From Euglena gracilis (taxonomy: Eukaryota > Euglenida > Euglenophyceae > Euglenales): a stretch of DNA of 64,000 nt. Below the pieces are notes generated by a model. That model saw nothing but the letters and a program-made list of their open reading frames with translations. It searched no databases and was not told the origin of the DNA. This document shows, in pieces, positions 36,909 through 49,652 of the stretch. The position numbers and the translations under genes were made by a program. Within the stretch, counting starts at the first letter, position 1. The number at the start of each line of letters is the position of its first letter. Location: contig CP154954.1 of the NCBI GenBank assembly GCA_039621445.1, positions 248,001 to 312,000 on the forward strand, in the 5' to 3' direction.

Positions 36909-38260
36909 CTTTTCCCTTCCTTTCTTTCTTTTTTTTTTTTTATTTTTCTTTTTCTTTTTTTTCCCTTTTTTCTTTCTTTTCTTTTTTCCTTTTTCTTTTC
37001 TTTTTTTTTTTTTTTTTTCCCTTCTTCTCTTTCTCTTTTTTTTTTTCTTTCCCCCCTTTTCTTTCTTTTCTTTTTTTCTTCTTTTCCTTTCCTTTCCCCC
37101 CCTTTTTCTCTGTTCTCTTCTTCTTTTCTTCCTTTTCCTTTTTCCCTTTTTCTTCTTTTCTTTTTTTTTTTTTTCTCTTTTTTTTTCTTTTCCTTTTTTT
37201 CCTCTTTTTTTTTTCTTTTTTCTCTTTTTCGTTTTCCCCATTTCTTCCTTTTTTTTCTTTTTCTTTCTTCTTTCTTTCTCTTTTTTTTCCTCTTTCTTTT
37301 TTTTTCTCCTTTTTTCTTCTTTCCCCTTCTCTCCCCTTTCCTTTTTTTTTTTTTTTTTTTTTTTTTATCTCTTTTTTTTTTTTCCCCCGCCTCCTTTTTT
37401 TTTTCCTTTTTTCCTCCCTTTTTTTTTCTTTTTCTGTCCTTTCCCTTCTTTTTTCTTTTTCCTCTCCCCCTTTTCTTTTCTCTTTCTTTCCCCACTTTCC
37501 TTTTTTTTCTTCATTTCTTTCTCCCCCTTTTTTTTTTTTCCTTTTTTCTTTTTCCTCCTCTTCCCCCCCTTCCTTTTTCTTTTACCTTTCTTTTTTTTTT
37601 CTCCTTTCCCCTTTTTTTTTTTTCTTTTTCTTTTCCCTTTTTTTTTCCTTCTCCCTTTTTTTTCTTCTTTTTTCCCCCTTTTTTTCTCCTTCTTTTTTTC
37701 TTCTTTCCTTTCTTTTTTTTTTTTTTTTTTTCTCTTTTTTTCTTTTTTTTCTCCCTTTTTTTTTATTCCTTTTTTTTCTTTTCCCCCCTTTCCCTTCTTC
37801 CTGTTTCCTCCTTTTATTTTTCTTCCCCCTTTCTTTCCCCATCTCCCTTTTCTTCTCTTATCCCCCTTTTCTCCCTTTTCTTTTTTTTTTTTCCTTTCCC
37901 CTCTTTCCACCCTTTCCCCCCTTCTCTTTTTTTTTTTTCCCTTTTTTTCCTCCCTTTTTTTCCTTTTCTCTCTTTTCTTCTCCTTCTCACCCTTCACCCT
38001 TTTTTTCACCTTTTCCTTTCTTTTCCCTTTTTTCCCCCCTTTTTTTTTTTTCTCCCTTTCGTCTTCTTTTTTTTTTCCTCCCCCTTTTTTCTTCCTTTTT
38101 TCTCCTCCCCCTTTTTCTTAATTTTTTTTTTTTCCCCTTTTTTCACCTCCTTTTTTTTTTTTCCTCTCCTTCCCTCTCCTTTTCTCCCTCTTTTTCTTCT
38201 TTTCCTTTCTTCCTTCTCTGTTCTCCTTTCCTTCTCTTTTCCCCCCTTGATTTTTACATT
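33800..38260. repeat. T to T/C low-complexity block, 4.4 kb
   Basis: Nearly pure T with some A/G at the left (33840-34200). From about 35.2 kb on it is almost exclusively T and C, and C rises steadily to the right end, where A and G are almost absent. It ends abruptly at 38260, where degraded inverted psbD sequence begins. Long ORFs (to 1125 codons) are poly-Phe/Ser/Leu/Pro translations of pyrimidine tract on one strand and Lys/Arg/Glu/Gly on the other, not genes. Confidence 0.9.
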
Positions 38261-41200
38261 TCATAATACAATTAAATACGCTATTTACCGCCATATAGAT
38301 CTACATATCAAATTATCATCAACACATAGATAAAACCAGTCAATTCTTAAAATTAGAAGATTGTTTTCTATTCAGTAATTAACACATTTTTTAAGTACAA
38401 CTTACTAAAACTGTATTTTTATTTAAATTTCCTAAACCTTGTTTCGCTAAACCTCTACACAATAGAAATTTATAAAACTAGAATACAAACCGAAAAATAT
38501 TTTTAAAAAACACAACCAAATTGCGACATTCAAGATTTTTCTAGCTCAGATTAGAATTTTCTAAATATTCATTATAAAATTAAATTTTTTTAAAAACAAA
38601 ACTTTTTTTGACACTTACAGAATAATCCCCCACTCCGAATTTTAATTAACAAGCAAACTGAATGACTAAGTATAACTCATTATTACCTATTGCTTTTAAT
38701 TATAAATTAACCCTCCGTTTATTAACTTGATTTCGTTATAGTCTCCAATATAGAAAAAAATTATTACAAAAGGATTGTAGAATAATTGCAGATGTAGCGC
38801 TTATATTACATTCTTGCAATCGTAGAAACGCTTCTACAATAACTATTGAATTTCAACCAAATATATTCTTAAATATTTACAACTTTTCATAATAATTTTA
38901 ACTAGTTTCACAAACACACAATCTTATTATTTATTATAAGGTCGGATCCTACCGTTTGCCCGGCACCTAACCTAAAGACCTAACAATCATCCCATTTAAG
39001 TAAAAATCTCTTACCGAAATCGTTATAATACGCCACATCACTACGACCCTCAAATAAAAGTAAAAAGTCAATTTTACTTGTATATAATTCTAAAATCATG
39101 AACACATAGCAATTTACCGAAGCATTAATATTTTTTGTTTTTTTTGGTGCCTTATCCTTTAGATCTAAATTTATAGAATATACTTTTTTACCAAACTAAA
39201 ATTCATTTAACACAAAACAAAATTAAAAATTTTCTAACATTCCCAAACTTTAACAAAATAAATATTTCAAATTATCCTAAAAATTAGCCAAAATTAAATT
39301 AAAAAATACAATTAAAAATTAAAAATCCTCTTAATAAAATTAGAAATTAAAATTAAAAAACCAATAGTTTTAACATAATTTTAACATGAAATTAGAAAAA
39401 AAGTCACACTATGAAAGGATTAGAGTCCATATAAATTTAAAAAAAATAAAATCTACTAAAATACTGTTTTTAACTAGCCACAACCACCTGATGACCTAAG
39501 GATATAAAGAATATTAAAAGCATTTTTAACCATACATTTAAAAATTAAAATAAAGTTTTATTGTAAAAAAACTTTACAATTTGTTTTTCCACTCAAACAT
39601 TAAAAGTTTAAAATCAAAATTTTTAACTTTTCCATACTGTTTTCAAAAAGTTTTAAAGTTTTAAATAACAATTTATAAATAAATTTTTTCAAAAACTAAA
39701 AACCGAGAAAAACGAATCGAAAATTTTATTAACCAATTTTATTACTTTTTCAATTTGTTAAAAATTTGCTATATAATTTTGTATCTTGAAATTTCAAACC
39801 CTTTGAAAAAAATTTTAACTTTATAACTTTTTAATGTTCCTTCTTAAATAAAACTACGTTATAATCTCATAAATAAAAACTTAATTTCAAAAATCGCACA
39901 CAAAATCAGAAACTAAACAGAGATAGGTCATCATCGACATTGTATAAACTGTACGAAGCCATAATTTTTTGATATATGCCTCTGTTATAAAAATGAAATT
40001 AATTATAAAAACATTTCTTCAAAACGTATTTATATTCTAAAAACAAAATCTTTAATACAACCATCAAAATAAAATTATTTAGCACAAATAAATTACCAAT
40101 AAATTTTACTTTTTAAAAGGACTCTAATATCTAAAATTCTTGTCCTTTTATAAAAATGAAAGCCTAAAATTATGTATACTAAAGAAACTAAACTTATAAA
40201 AAATTTTAAAAGCCCTTTTAATTTTTTTAGTTGCTCTATAGTATAATAACATTTTGCAATCTATTTTTTTAACATTTGAATTTCATATGCAAAGTAAAAA
40301 TTTAAAAAAACCAACATTGATTAACGATTTGGAATAATATTTTCGTAAAATTTACATTCTTCCAATAAATAATTAATAAAGTCAATTATTCTTATATTCT
40401 TAAATATCTTTTAAATCGTCCAATCACACAAGCTATAGCGATGTCGAATTTGCACAGCCCTTTGCATTTCACTGAGCAACATAAAGCCTATCAGAAAAAA
40501 TATTTAAAAAGTAAAATTCTCCTTCGATTAAAAAGTGACATTTTACACTACATATAAAAACATAATACAGCTGTTCAATTGCGCTTCAAATAAAATAATA
40601 AACTTCTAAATAAAGCAAACTAATCCCATTCAATAAATTAAATAATTTCGTTATTTTTAGTTTTATTATTTTACATTTTTTAAAATAACCAAAATTTTTT
40701 TTAACCACACTTTTAAAATCAAAACCACCACGATAGGAAAAAAATTGGTGCTCTATTCTTGATTACTGAACTACCTATAAGGAAACTTCTCTCGATAAAA
40801 AGTAAACTTAACTTAATATGCATTACAATTACAATTCAAAACGAAAGAAAATTAAACAATCTTTGAATGAAATTACCAAACAACGTTCATACACAAATTA
40901 AATAAAACCATTCCACTAATAATTGAATATATGAAAATAACTACCACAAAACCATGAAGAGATAAATGCCAGTCCTCCTATTTGCACCAAAGTAAACGTG
41001 CTAGGACCAGAAACTATAAAAATACTTGTACACAATACTTACATGGTAAATTAATTAAAAATTTTTTATAAAACGATTAAACAACTCAAAAAAAAGTTAA
41101 ATTTTTTCTCAAATTAAAATAATGAAATTTTTATAAAAATTAAAAATAATAAAAAATTCAAACATTCTTATTAAAGTATTTGTAAAAAAACGAAACTTAT

Positions 41201-43345
41201 ACAAATTATTTTTTGAGAGTTCATATATTTAACTACTTCTCTATCATTCTGTTCTATTTAATTGCAATAAAATAAAAATAATACAAATAAATTCTTTAAT
41301 ACTTTTAATTTACATTCTCATAAATTAAAAATTAGACTTTTTCAATAAAAAACATAAAAAATAAAAAAAATATTTTATTTTTTCTTTTAAATTTTTAATA
41401 TTGCAAACTAAAAAAACAAAATTTTAAAATAAGAAAAAAAATTCCTTTTTTCTTTTTTAAAATCTTCAAAAATTAATAAAAAATAATGTAATACTAAAAT
41501 AACATTTTTAAATAACACCACACATAAAAACATTTACGTAAAAATTTATTAACAAAAAAAGAAAATATTTATGAAATTATTAAGTCATAAATAAGTATAT
41601 TGTAACTTTATTAATTAATTAAGTTCATAAAATAAAATTAAAAAATAAAATTTTTTTTAAAGAATCAAATTAAAACTTAAATAAAAAATATTTTAAAAAT
41701 TTAAATTAAAAATAAAAAAATCACTAAAAGGAAAAATTTTAGCAATAAACTACTATTGATATTACAATAAAATCTCCTATATATTAAAAAAACCCTTATA
41801 AATCATGTTATTAATAATTGTATTCTTATACATATTGAAGTACATCTATGAAAATAAATTGCATCCAAAATACTTATAAAATAAACTTCTTCGTGATTTC
41901 AACAATTACCGTCAAGGTTAATATCACTAAAATTTTTAAACAAAAATCTGTAAAAAATAAATTTTGTTATAGAAAATATAAACTATTATAAATCTAAATT
42001 AAACTAAAAAAAAAATTTTATTAAATTTTAATTTGAACATTTATATAAAAACTAATATAATATTTCTTTAAATTTTTATCTTTTTAGAATCAAATTAATT
42101 TTGTAAAATAAATAATAAGTAAAAAAAAAAAAATATTATATTCTATGTTACAATAGTATATTACTTATTAAACAACAACCTTATAATTACCTTTTCTCTA
42201 ATTTAAACACTTTAATAAAATATTAAAACATTTAAAAAATATTTTGTAATATTATAAAATTTATATAAAATTATTTCAACTTTAAGGAAAATTTTAACAA
42301 TTGAACTGCTGCTGTCAAGCATTGCAACCTTAACTATCCTGTGTATAATGAAGTAACAAATGTAATTCCCTAACCATCCACAAGCAAGATAAACAAGGAA
42401 ATAAAACCAACAATAAAAATTTGTCTTTTCAACCAAATTCTGCTACGTCGAACCAACCGTTTTATTTTCAGTATTTAAATCTGTAAAAGTCATAATATTT
42501 TGTAATATAATCTCTAATATTAACTAAAGAGCTAATTTTAGGTATTCCTATATACTAAAAAAGGGAACACAACAAAAATTTGCATATCTATCAATACTAA
42601 ATAACGAAAGGCCTGTATTTCCTTTTACTCTATGGACAAGAGATGTGTGGCTAAACACATTGCACATTCAAAACTTAATAAAATAAGTTTAAAATAATTA
42701 TTAAAAATATTATACTACCCTCTACAATTAATAATAAACAAATTGGCAAATAAAATACTGAATTTTCAACACAATTTGTAAATATTTAAAATTTATGGAA
42801 GCAGTTTGGAAACTATAAAATCCAAAAATAAATTTATAAAACTAAAAGGATAACCACGTATAGTTTGAAAACAAATTGTAGTTATGAAATTATCATACTT
42901 AAATTAGATCAAAATAGGGTGTTATGATTAGATAGAGGAACTAAGGTGCTTGATTACTACCACCTATTGTATAGAAAACGACCCATATAATTCTGATCCA
43001 TATGAATTAATGAAAGATAACGTTATAGAAAAAATAAAAAAAACGAAAAAGTATCGATTAACCTATGATTTACCATTAGGTGCAAATGAAGATCGTGTTT
43101 GTGGAAAAATAGAAAAAGAAATATAAGAAGGAAAAAAAGAATTAGAAAATGGTATAATAGAAAAAGAAAATAGAGGAATATTGTAAGTTGATGAAGTTAA
43201 ATTATTAAATGAAATGACGTTTTGATTCCGCTGCTTCAGGATCGAACACGGGATAAAAAGAAGGAGTTTCGATTTGCCATCCTGCAAGATTTATACTAGT
43301 AGGATCAGGAAATCCTGAAGAAGGAGAACTTATACCCCATTACTA
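38261..43345. other. Degraded inner half of the inverted duplication
   Basis: Inverted match to about 4645-10200 (weaker to about 10.8 kb). The 5.5 kb between left positions 4645 and 10190 is represented by only about 4.4 kb here, with many short deletions and A/T-biased substitutions. No reading frame of psbD or of the 5-prime part of chlI survives. Landmarks still visible: psbD exon 1 near 42300-42493, exon 3 near 40940-41010, exon 4 near 40425-40498, exon 5 near 39905-39945, exon 7 near 38945-39010. Confidence 0.8.
38940..42493 (-). pseudogene. psbD: Degraded inverted psbD 5-prime copy
   Basis: Traces of psbD exons 1 and 3-7 with their introns in the same order as 5718-10191 but on the opposite strand. 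Exon 1 begins readable at 42493 ([18 protein letters not shown]) and loses frame within about 60 bp. The copy cannot encode D2. It is either a decayed duplicate or low-quality sequence of the same locus. Confidence 0.75.
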
Positions 43346-43789
43346 GATAGATTCGGAATGCATGCACAAATTAAAACACTAAAGGAACCAGCGCTTCGTG
43401 TAAAAATAGTACAACAACGAGAACTATTTGAAAAAAGCCCTAAAGAGTTCAAAGAAAAATATAAGGAAGAACAAAATAAACTAATGGAAAAAATTATAAA
43501 TGCAAGAAAAAAATTAAAAAACATAATAATAAAATACGAACTTTTAGAAAAAATATCACAAATCTGTTCTGAACTAAATGTTGATGGACTAAGAGGAGAT
43601 ATGGTAACAAGTCGTGCAGCAAAAGCAAAAGCATTAGTAGCATTTGAAGATCGCACAGAAGTAACACCTAAAGACATTTTCACTGTAATTACGCTTTGTT
43701 TACGACATCGATTACGTAAAGACCCTTTAGAATCAATAGATTCGGGATATAAAGTGCAAGAAACCTTTAAAAAAGTGTTCAATTACTAA
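42595..43789 (+). pseudogene. chlI: Second, broken copy of chlI
   Basis: Inverted copy of 4201-5579. Exon 1 is recognisable near 42595-42650 with substitutions, and the exon 2 start codon is at 42884. From 42900 to 43340 the Walker A and Walker B regions are destroyed by deletions and stops. From about 43345 to 43789 the C-terminal 143 codons are almost identical to the left copy, with one in-frame 6-nt insertion (AAKAKAL instead of AAKAL). The change from degraded to near-perfect occurs abruptly inside the gene. Confidence 0.85.
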
Positions 43790-43870
43790 AAAATAGCTAA
43801 AACAAGAAAACTAATTTACATTTTCTGAGAAGTATTTCAGAAAATACATTAAAAATGTTAAAAATATTCT

Positions 43871-43949
43871 TCCTTCGTGGTGAAATGGTAAACACGTGTG
43901 ATTCAAAATCACATGCATAAGCTTGCCGGTTCGAGTCCGGTCGAAGGTA
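43871..43949 (+). tRNA. trnL-CAA: tRNA-Leu (CAA), second copy
   Basis: Identical in sequence to the minus-strand copy at 4041-4119, lying in the well-conserved outer part of the inverted duplication. Anticodon loop ttcaaaa, anticodon CAA. Confidence 0.92.
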
Positions 43950-45590
43950 AAACTCTCGAAATAAAAAACGTTAATAAAAAAGTTGCAATATATATCTAGA
44001 TTAAAATCAACGTCTTTTATTTTGAAAAATGTTAAATTTATAACAAAATTTGAATAATGGAAAGTACCCAAAACGTGATGTCGTAGATTGAAATCTTACA
44101 AAACAATAGTTGATATTGATTTTTTGTTTTTTACATAATTATGTAAAAATTTTATTATTAGTTAAAATAATAATATAGACTTTGAAAAATTATGAAACTA
44201 AAAAGAAAAAGTAAAATGTGAACTAGATTTACTTCTTAAAGACAAACTTATAGGTTTAAGCAAAAAACATTAGAAAAGCTAATTTTGAATTTTAAATTAC
44301 TATTTATGGATAAAAGGAAATTAAATTAATTCAAAATTTTGATTTTTAAAATGAATCTAATTTCAAATCATAAATTCTCTTGCAAAGTAATAATTTTAAT
44401 GACTTGGATTACTTTTGAAACGAACATGATTCACATTGTTTTCAAAATTTTTATTGTTTACTATATTGATGAGTATTGATGAGTTAACAAGATAAAACTA
44501 TCTGGGTGTATAAAAAATATCATAGAATAATAATTGAATAAAAATAAAATATTCTAAAACATATAATTTTCTGGAATTTACAAACTTTATTACAAAAAAG
44601 TGTACAACAGAATTATATATATACAAAAATTTATTTTTAAAAATATATAAATTATAACACTTTTAAAATTTTAATAGCTTCTTGAAAAATTTTAGTGACA
44701 GTAAAAAATAATAAAAACGCGTTTAATACATAATAACTACTATAAAGTATTTATATAGATTATTTTAAATCTTAAATAATCTATTATTATTACCTATTTT
44801 TGAAATAATATTAGTATAAATATACATATTTAGTAATAAACTATTATCACAAATAGTGTAATCATTGTCATTTTCGTAAAATTTTAATTTCCAGCAACAA
44901 GCAAAATTTTGTTTAACAAAGCTTTTTGCCGATTAAACTAATACAAATAATTTACCCACATTTTTGATATAAAGAAGTATTACAAGAAGTACAGATGAAT
45001 AAATCAAAAGTAGTTACAAAATATTATTAATATTTAATACCTTACAATTAATTTTTAGTATTGTATTTATTCATAAAAAATGAGATCGAACTTTTAGAGT
45101 ACAATCATTTAGTCTACCATAATTATATATTAAGTAACTTGAATATGACGTTTCAGAAGAATAATAGCATAAGTGATTACAGGAATAATAATAATAAGTA
45201 AGATAATCTATCATCACGAATAATAATCTAACATTGAATAAGAACAAGAATAATAGAAATTGAGAAAAACTCTATATATATATCTAGACATTTCTGTTTG
45301 TTTCTAAGTAAAATCCTACGAAACATACAATTTTATATTACATTAAATATGTAACTCATGTAAAAATATTGTTAGCTCTAAACATCTTCTATTTTTTCAT
45401 TATATCATTTTTCTGAAAAACCTATCTCTGATAATGAACTGTAATAATTAACTAACACTTATAAACTTTGTTTATCTTGAAATCTTAAACCTTAAAATAT
45501 TATCTTGGAAAGTAAACATCTTTTATCTGGCAGAAATAACCAACCAGTTCTTCCATCCGGACTTGACGTATGGATGGATTATGGATGGAT
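43950..45590. repeat. Inverted copy of the 2.4-4.04 kb spacer
   Basis: Almost base-for-base reverse complement of about 2440-4040. No gene is seen. The short ORF at 43811-44071 is the mirror of that at 3919-4179 and overlaps the tRNA, so it is not called. Confidence 0.85.
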
Positions 45591-45825
45591 ACAACCTGAT
45601 TGAGCAATAGAATCGAATCTAAGCATTTCCTCGGCAATGGGTTCACTTCCTTTTTACCCTTTAAGAAATTACGTATGCATTAGCCACACACATAGCTAAA
45701 TAGAAAGCAGTTTGTGTGGTTCTTTGGATTACAATAAACGTTACGGAATTTAACCATAAAGTACTTAATAATTAATAAATCAGGGTTAATAATCAATTAA
45801 AAATATAAATACAATAATATATATA
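45591..45825. other. Segment not shared between inverted copies
   Basis: Between the conserved spacer and the VNTR the two arms differ. The left arm (2230-2440) holds decayed VNTR units and the rRNA-leader remnant. Here there is a different 200-bp sequence containing cctttttaccctttaag and cattagccacacac. No gene is seen. Confidence 0.55.
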
Positions 45826-45830
45826 AGTAC

Positions 45831-46990
45831 ATTGGTATATATAGTATATATAATATATATAAGTACATTAATATATATAAGTACATTGGTATATATAGTA
45901 TATATAATATATATAAGTACATTAATATATATAAGTACATTGGTATATATAGTATATATAATATATATAAGTACATTAATATATATAAGTACATTGGTAT
46001 ATATAGTATATATAATATATATAAGTACATTAATATATATAAGTACATTGGTATATATAGTATATATAATATATATAAGTACATTAATATATATAAGTAC
46101 ATTGGTATATATAGTATATATAATATATATAAGTACATTAATATATATAAGTACATTGGTATATATAGTATATATAATATATATAAGTACATTAATATAT
46201 ATAAGTACATTGGTATATATAGTATATATAATATATAAGTACATTAATATATATAAGTACATTGGCATATATAGTATATATAATATATATAAGTACATTA
46301 ATATATATAAGTACATTGGTATATATAGTATATATAATATATATAAGTACATTAATATATATAAGTATATTGGTATATATAGTATATATAATATATATAA
46401 GTACATTAATATATATAAGTACATTGGTATATATAGTATATATAATATATATAAGTACATTAATATATATAAGTACATTGGTATATATAGTATATATAAT
46501 ATATATAAGTACATTAATATATATAAGTACATTGGTATATATAGTATATATAATATATATAAGTACATTAATATATATAAGTACATTGGTATATATAGTA
46601 TATATAATATATATAAGTACATTAATATATATAAGTACATTGGTATATATAGTATATATAATATATAAGTACATTAATATATATAAGTACATTGGTATAT
46701 ATAGTATATATAATATATAAGTACATTAATATATATAAGTACATTGGTATATATAGTATATATAATATATATAAGTACATTAATATATATAAGTACATTG
46801 GTATATATAGTATATATAATATATATAAGTACATTAATATATATAAGTACATTGGTATATATAGTATATATAATATATATAAGTACATTAATATATATAA
46901 GTACATTGGTATATATAGTATATATAATATATATAAGTACATTAATATATATAAGTACATTGGTATATATAGTATATATAAGTACATTGG
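45831..46990. repeat. 54-bp tandem repeat array, right copy
   Basis: Reverse complement of the left array, about 21 units, with a few 2-nt length variants (ttaatata shortened) and single substitutions (for example cattggcata at 46261). It lacks the decayed zone seen at 1876-2227. The different unit number between arms shows either repeat instability or uncertain assembly. Confidence 0.95.
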
Positions 46991-47230
46991 TATATATAAG
47001 TACATAACCCTTGATTCTTGGGTTTTTTGCAAAATTACTTCGGGAATTTTTTGCATTTAACCTACAATGCAATTAAAATATAGTTATTGATATATATTCA
47101 ATGATCTATTTTTTTTTTTTATTTTTTTTAGTTTGATTAAGAATTATTATTTTTTTATTTTTTATGACACATTCATAGAAATAGGTAAAGAAAATTAAAA
47201 GCAAAAAAAACGATTTCTTATATTCATTTT

Positions 47231-48377
47231 ATGATTTTTACGATGTATTTCTTTAGAAATTTTGTTTTTTTACACTCTTTTATGAACTATATAATTAAAG
47301 TAAAATCTATTTTAATTAATCGATATTCGTTGGCTACCTGCAATGCAATTTTATTGTATTTTTTTCAAACAAATTATTATAAAATTTATTTGTTAGTTAA
47401 TACTAGTTTATCTTTTTACAATTTAATTTTTTTCCTTAGGAATTTTCTAAGGATAGTAAAAAAAAAAAACGATCCAAAAGTTTTTCTTTTGGCTTTATTG
47501 ATAATTTCGAAAAATTATATCCAATATGCGCTTTACTGTAATTTTTTGTTTCAAGTTGGTAACAGAACATTAAAAGTAATCAAGTCCGTTGAAATTTCTA
47601 AAAATGAAATTTTGAAAAACGACCCTTCGTTGAAGGCTTTGGAGTTTTGGAAAAAAATTAAAATATTTTATAGTAAGAATTTTATTTCCAAAATTGCCGT
47701 AATTATGGTAATTAGTTTTTCTGGTTATTGCGCATTTAATTTTGCATTTAAATTTTTTGGTGTACTTAAAGAATCTTCAAAAATCTTGGCTTCTTTTTTC
47801 TCTTTTAATCATGATCAAAAAAATGATAATTCTGAAGACAATCGTTCCGAAGATGATTTAAAGTCAAGTCAAGACCCAGTAAAATATTCCTTCTATCGAA
47901 CAAAGTTTCAAAGTTGAAGATTTTTCAATTTTCAATCCTGATTTTTGGTCAACTGATTTTGATAAAATTTTATTGGAAGAGGGTTATGACCTAGAGGGTT
48001 CATTAAGCACTTTATGGTTAACTCCAAGAACATTTATTGTGATGAAAAGGATCGTGCAAACTGGTTTCTATTTAAGTATGTGTGTAGCTAATGCATATGC
48101 AATTGCTGAAACCGTAAAAAGAGGTCAGCCGGTTAGCAATGATATGTTACAATTTAATCCGACTTTGCAAACAGGATTTGTCTACCCATACGGGCAGTCA
48201 ATGTCAGCACCCGGTCAAATACCTGGGGGGAATTTGGGCCGAACGTTTGTTCCTGAAGAAAAAATGTTTACTTCACAAGATCTAGCAGTTTCATCCAACT
48301 GTAATGTGGGGGATGGATTTGTTGAGGTTATAGAAATCCCATTTAATTATTATAAGGATGCATTACCCCCCGAGTAA
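47231..48377 (+). CDS. Unknown membrane-anchored ORF, one frameshift
   Basis: ATG at 47231. Two ORFs (47231-47917 and about 47920-48377) join if one A is removed at about 47880-47884, where the left copy has one A fewer, giving about 380 residues. N-terminal half: hydrophobic with probable membrane helices (AVIMVISFSGYCAFNFAFKF). Middle: charged acidic linker (NDNSEDNRSEDDLKSS). C-terminal part: LEGSLSTLWLTPRTF, then a Gly/Pro-rich region (PGQIPGGNLGRTFVPEE) with higher GC than its neighbours. No family is recognised. The N-terminal 50 bp are reused in the direct repeats at 48826 and 50094. Confidence 0.55.
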
Positions 48378-48563
48378 TATTCCTTTCTATTTTCGATTTC
48401 AAAGAAAAATATCAATATATTAAATTTTTTATGTATTAAATAACTTGATACATAATTATTAGTAGTCACTACGTTTTTTATACGTAATATTATTTCTTTA
48501 ACACATGGTTTTTTATATAAAAATAGGTCAATTTTTTTTATTATTTTTTTAGAAAAAAAAAAA

Positions 48564-48629
48564 TGCTTTGTAGACTATGTGGTAACTACATTTCAGTATC
48601 GTAATTAGTACGACAGCTCGAATTTGGGT
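48564..48629 (+). pseudogene. tRNA-like remnant
   Basis: Contains tgtggtaactaca and a T-loop-like agctcgaattt but no complete cloverleaf or clear anticodon stem. It is related to the segment at 49124-49189. Copy 2 lies at about 49830-49895. Confidence 0.3.
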
Positions 48630-48704
48630 TTTGTAATTTTTTTTTTTTATTTTTTTTTTTTTTTGCAAATAGGGGGGGTTGTTCTAAAATTCGGTGATTT
48701 TATT

Positions 48705-48959
48705 TATGGGAGATTTTTATGCATTCAATAGTGCCGGGTAAAAATTGGCATGTTTTTATTAAGACAGGATTCGGTAGTTTTGAGGATTTTAACTTATTAT
48801 TCATCAAAAAAAGCAATTTCTTACATTTTATTTATGATTTTTAGGATGTATTTATTCAGAAAATTTATTTTTTTCTTTAAGCAAAACTGTGTTATTTTTT
48901 TTGCTTATATATTTTTCCTTGATTCCAGAGTTCTTGCAATTTACTTCGGGATTTTTTAA
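48705..48959 (+). pseudogene. Truncated leader copy of the 351-aa ORF
   Basis: Starts atgggagat and matches the first about 40 codons of the ORF at 50547 (encoding a GKNWHVFIKTGFGSFEDFN-type segment), but a two-base difference after GDF shifts frame and gives TAA at codon 12. After the IKK codons it switches to unrelated sequence. An equal copy lies at 49974-50227. Confidence 0.7.
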
Positions 48960-49123
48960 AATTTAACCTACAACGAAATTGTAGTTAAGATATATTTTAA
49001 TGATCTATTTTTTTATATTTTTTAAAAAGTTGTTATTTGTTATTATTTTTTTTTTCAATTAAGATTTTTATATTTTTCACACTCATTTTTTTTAAAAAAA
49101 ATTATTATTATAGAAAAAAAAAA

Positions 49124-49189
49124 TCCTTAATTGGTAACGTTGTGATTATGTTACTTCATCGTAGTGGGTCGCAAGTTCGAATTGAAGGT
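49124..49189 (+). pseudogene. tRNA-like remnant upstream of the 115-aa ORF
   Basis: ccttaat/attgaagg could form an acceptor-like stem, with a T-arm-like gcaagttcgaat lacking its 3-prime partner; gtaac/gttac pairs. It looks like a decayed tRNA. A second copy at 50391-50456 precedes the 351-aa ORF in the same position. Confidence 0.35.
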
Positions 49190-49278
49190 TTGCAATTTTT
49201 TTTTTCATTTTTTTTTTTTTTTGCATAATGGAGATATGGGAGTTTGAGGTTTTCAAAAAATGATTTATTTTTTTATTT

Positions 49279-49626
49279 ATGGGAGATTTTATTATGTTTT
49301 ATTTTATGTGCTCAATGGTTCCCGAAAGGGATTATCAAAAATTAATGGAAGATAAAAAGGAATTAGAAAGAAATGATTATCCTATTTTTAATGAAAAAAA
49401 ACCTAATGATCAACTTTTTAGTTGGGAAGATGTTGTTCTGAGAAACGAAATTGCTGAAAAACGTCGCAGAAAACAGTATGGCGAATCATATGAATATGAT
49501 TCTAAGCAAAGAGAAAAGCAATTTTATGAGTTTATTGAAAAATTTCTTGAGGAAAAAGGAGTTGAGTTACCGCGTAACTTATACACAGATAATACTATTA
49601 TAGAAATGCAAAAAACGGAGGAGTAA
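49279..49626 (+). CDS. Unknown 115-aa ORF
   Basis: Starts with the repeated leader (MGDFIM...SMVP) and continues into a highly charged Lys/Glu-rich body (EKRRRKQYGESYEYDSKQREKQ), predicted soluble and possibly coiled-coil. The segment DKKELERNDYPIFNEKKPNDQLF is similar to residues about 180-205 of the 351-aa ORF, so this may be an internally deleted paralogue. No family is recognised. Confidence 0.5.
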   Translation: MGDFIMFYFMCSMVPERDYQKLMEDKKELERNDYPIFNEKKPNDQLFSWEDVVLRNEIAEKRRRKQYGESYEYDSKQREKQFYEFIEKFLEEKGVELPRNLYTDNTIIEMQKTEE

Positions 49627-49652
49627 AAAAATTACCTCTGATGTCAATACAT

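Larger units (their letters stand above)
48387..49297. repeat. Direct repeat unit A (about 0.9 kb)
   Basis: Nearly identical to 49653-50563. Contents in order: a tRNA-like segment, a truncated ORF leader starting atgggagatttttatg, a fragment resembling the 5-prime end of the ORF at 47231, the module shared with 47015-47130, a second tRNA-like segment, and the leader atgggagattttattatg that opens the ORF at 49279. Confidence 0.9.

Noticed and set aside
35052-38009. Long Lys/Arg/Glu/Gly ORFs on the minus strand
   Set aside because: Complement of the same pyrimidine tract; purine-only sequence cannot contain TAA, TAG or TGA combinations at normal frequency.
34956-38333. ORF of 1125 codons, and 1021- and 964-codon ORFs in other frames
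   Set aside because: All are translations of a T/C-only tract (Phe, Ser, Leu, Pro); absence of stops follows from lack of A and G. No protein features.
45786-47072. Tyr/Ile/Leu repeat proteins in the right array
   Set aside because: Same as the left array; no start context, domains or independent conservation.
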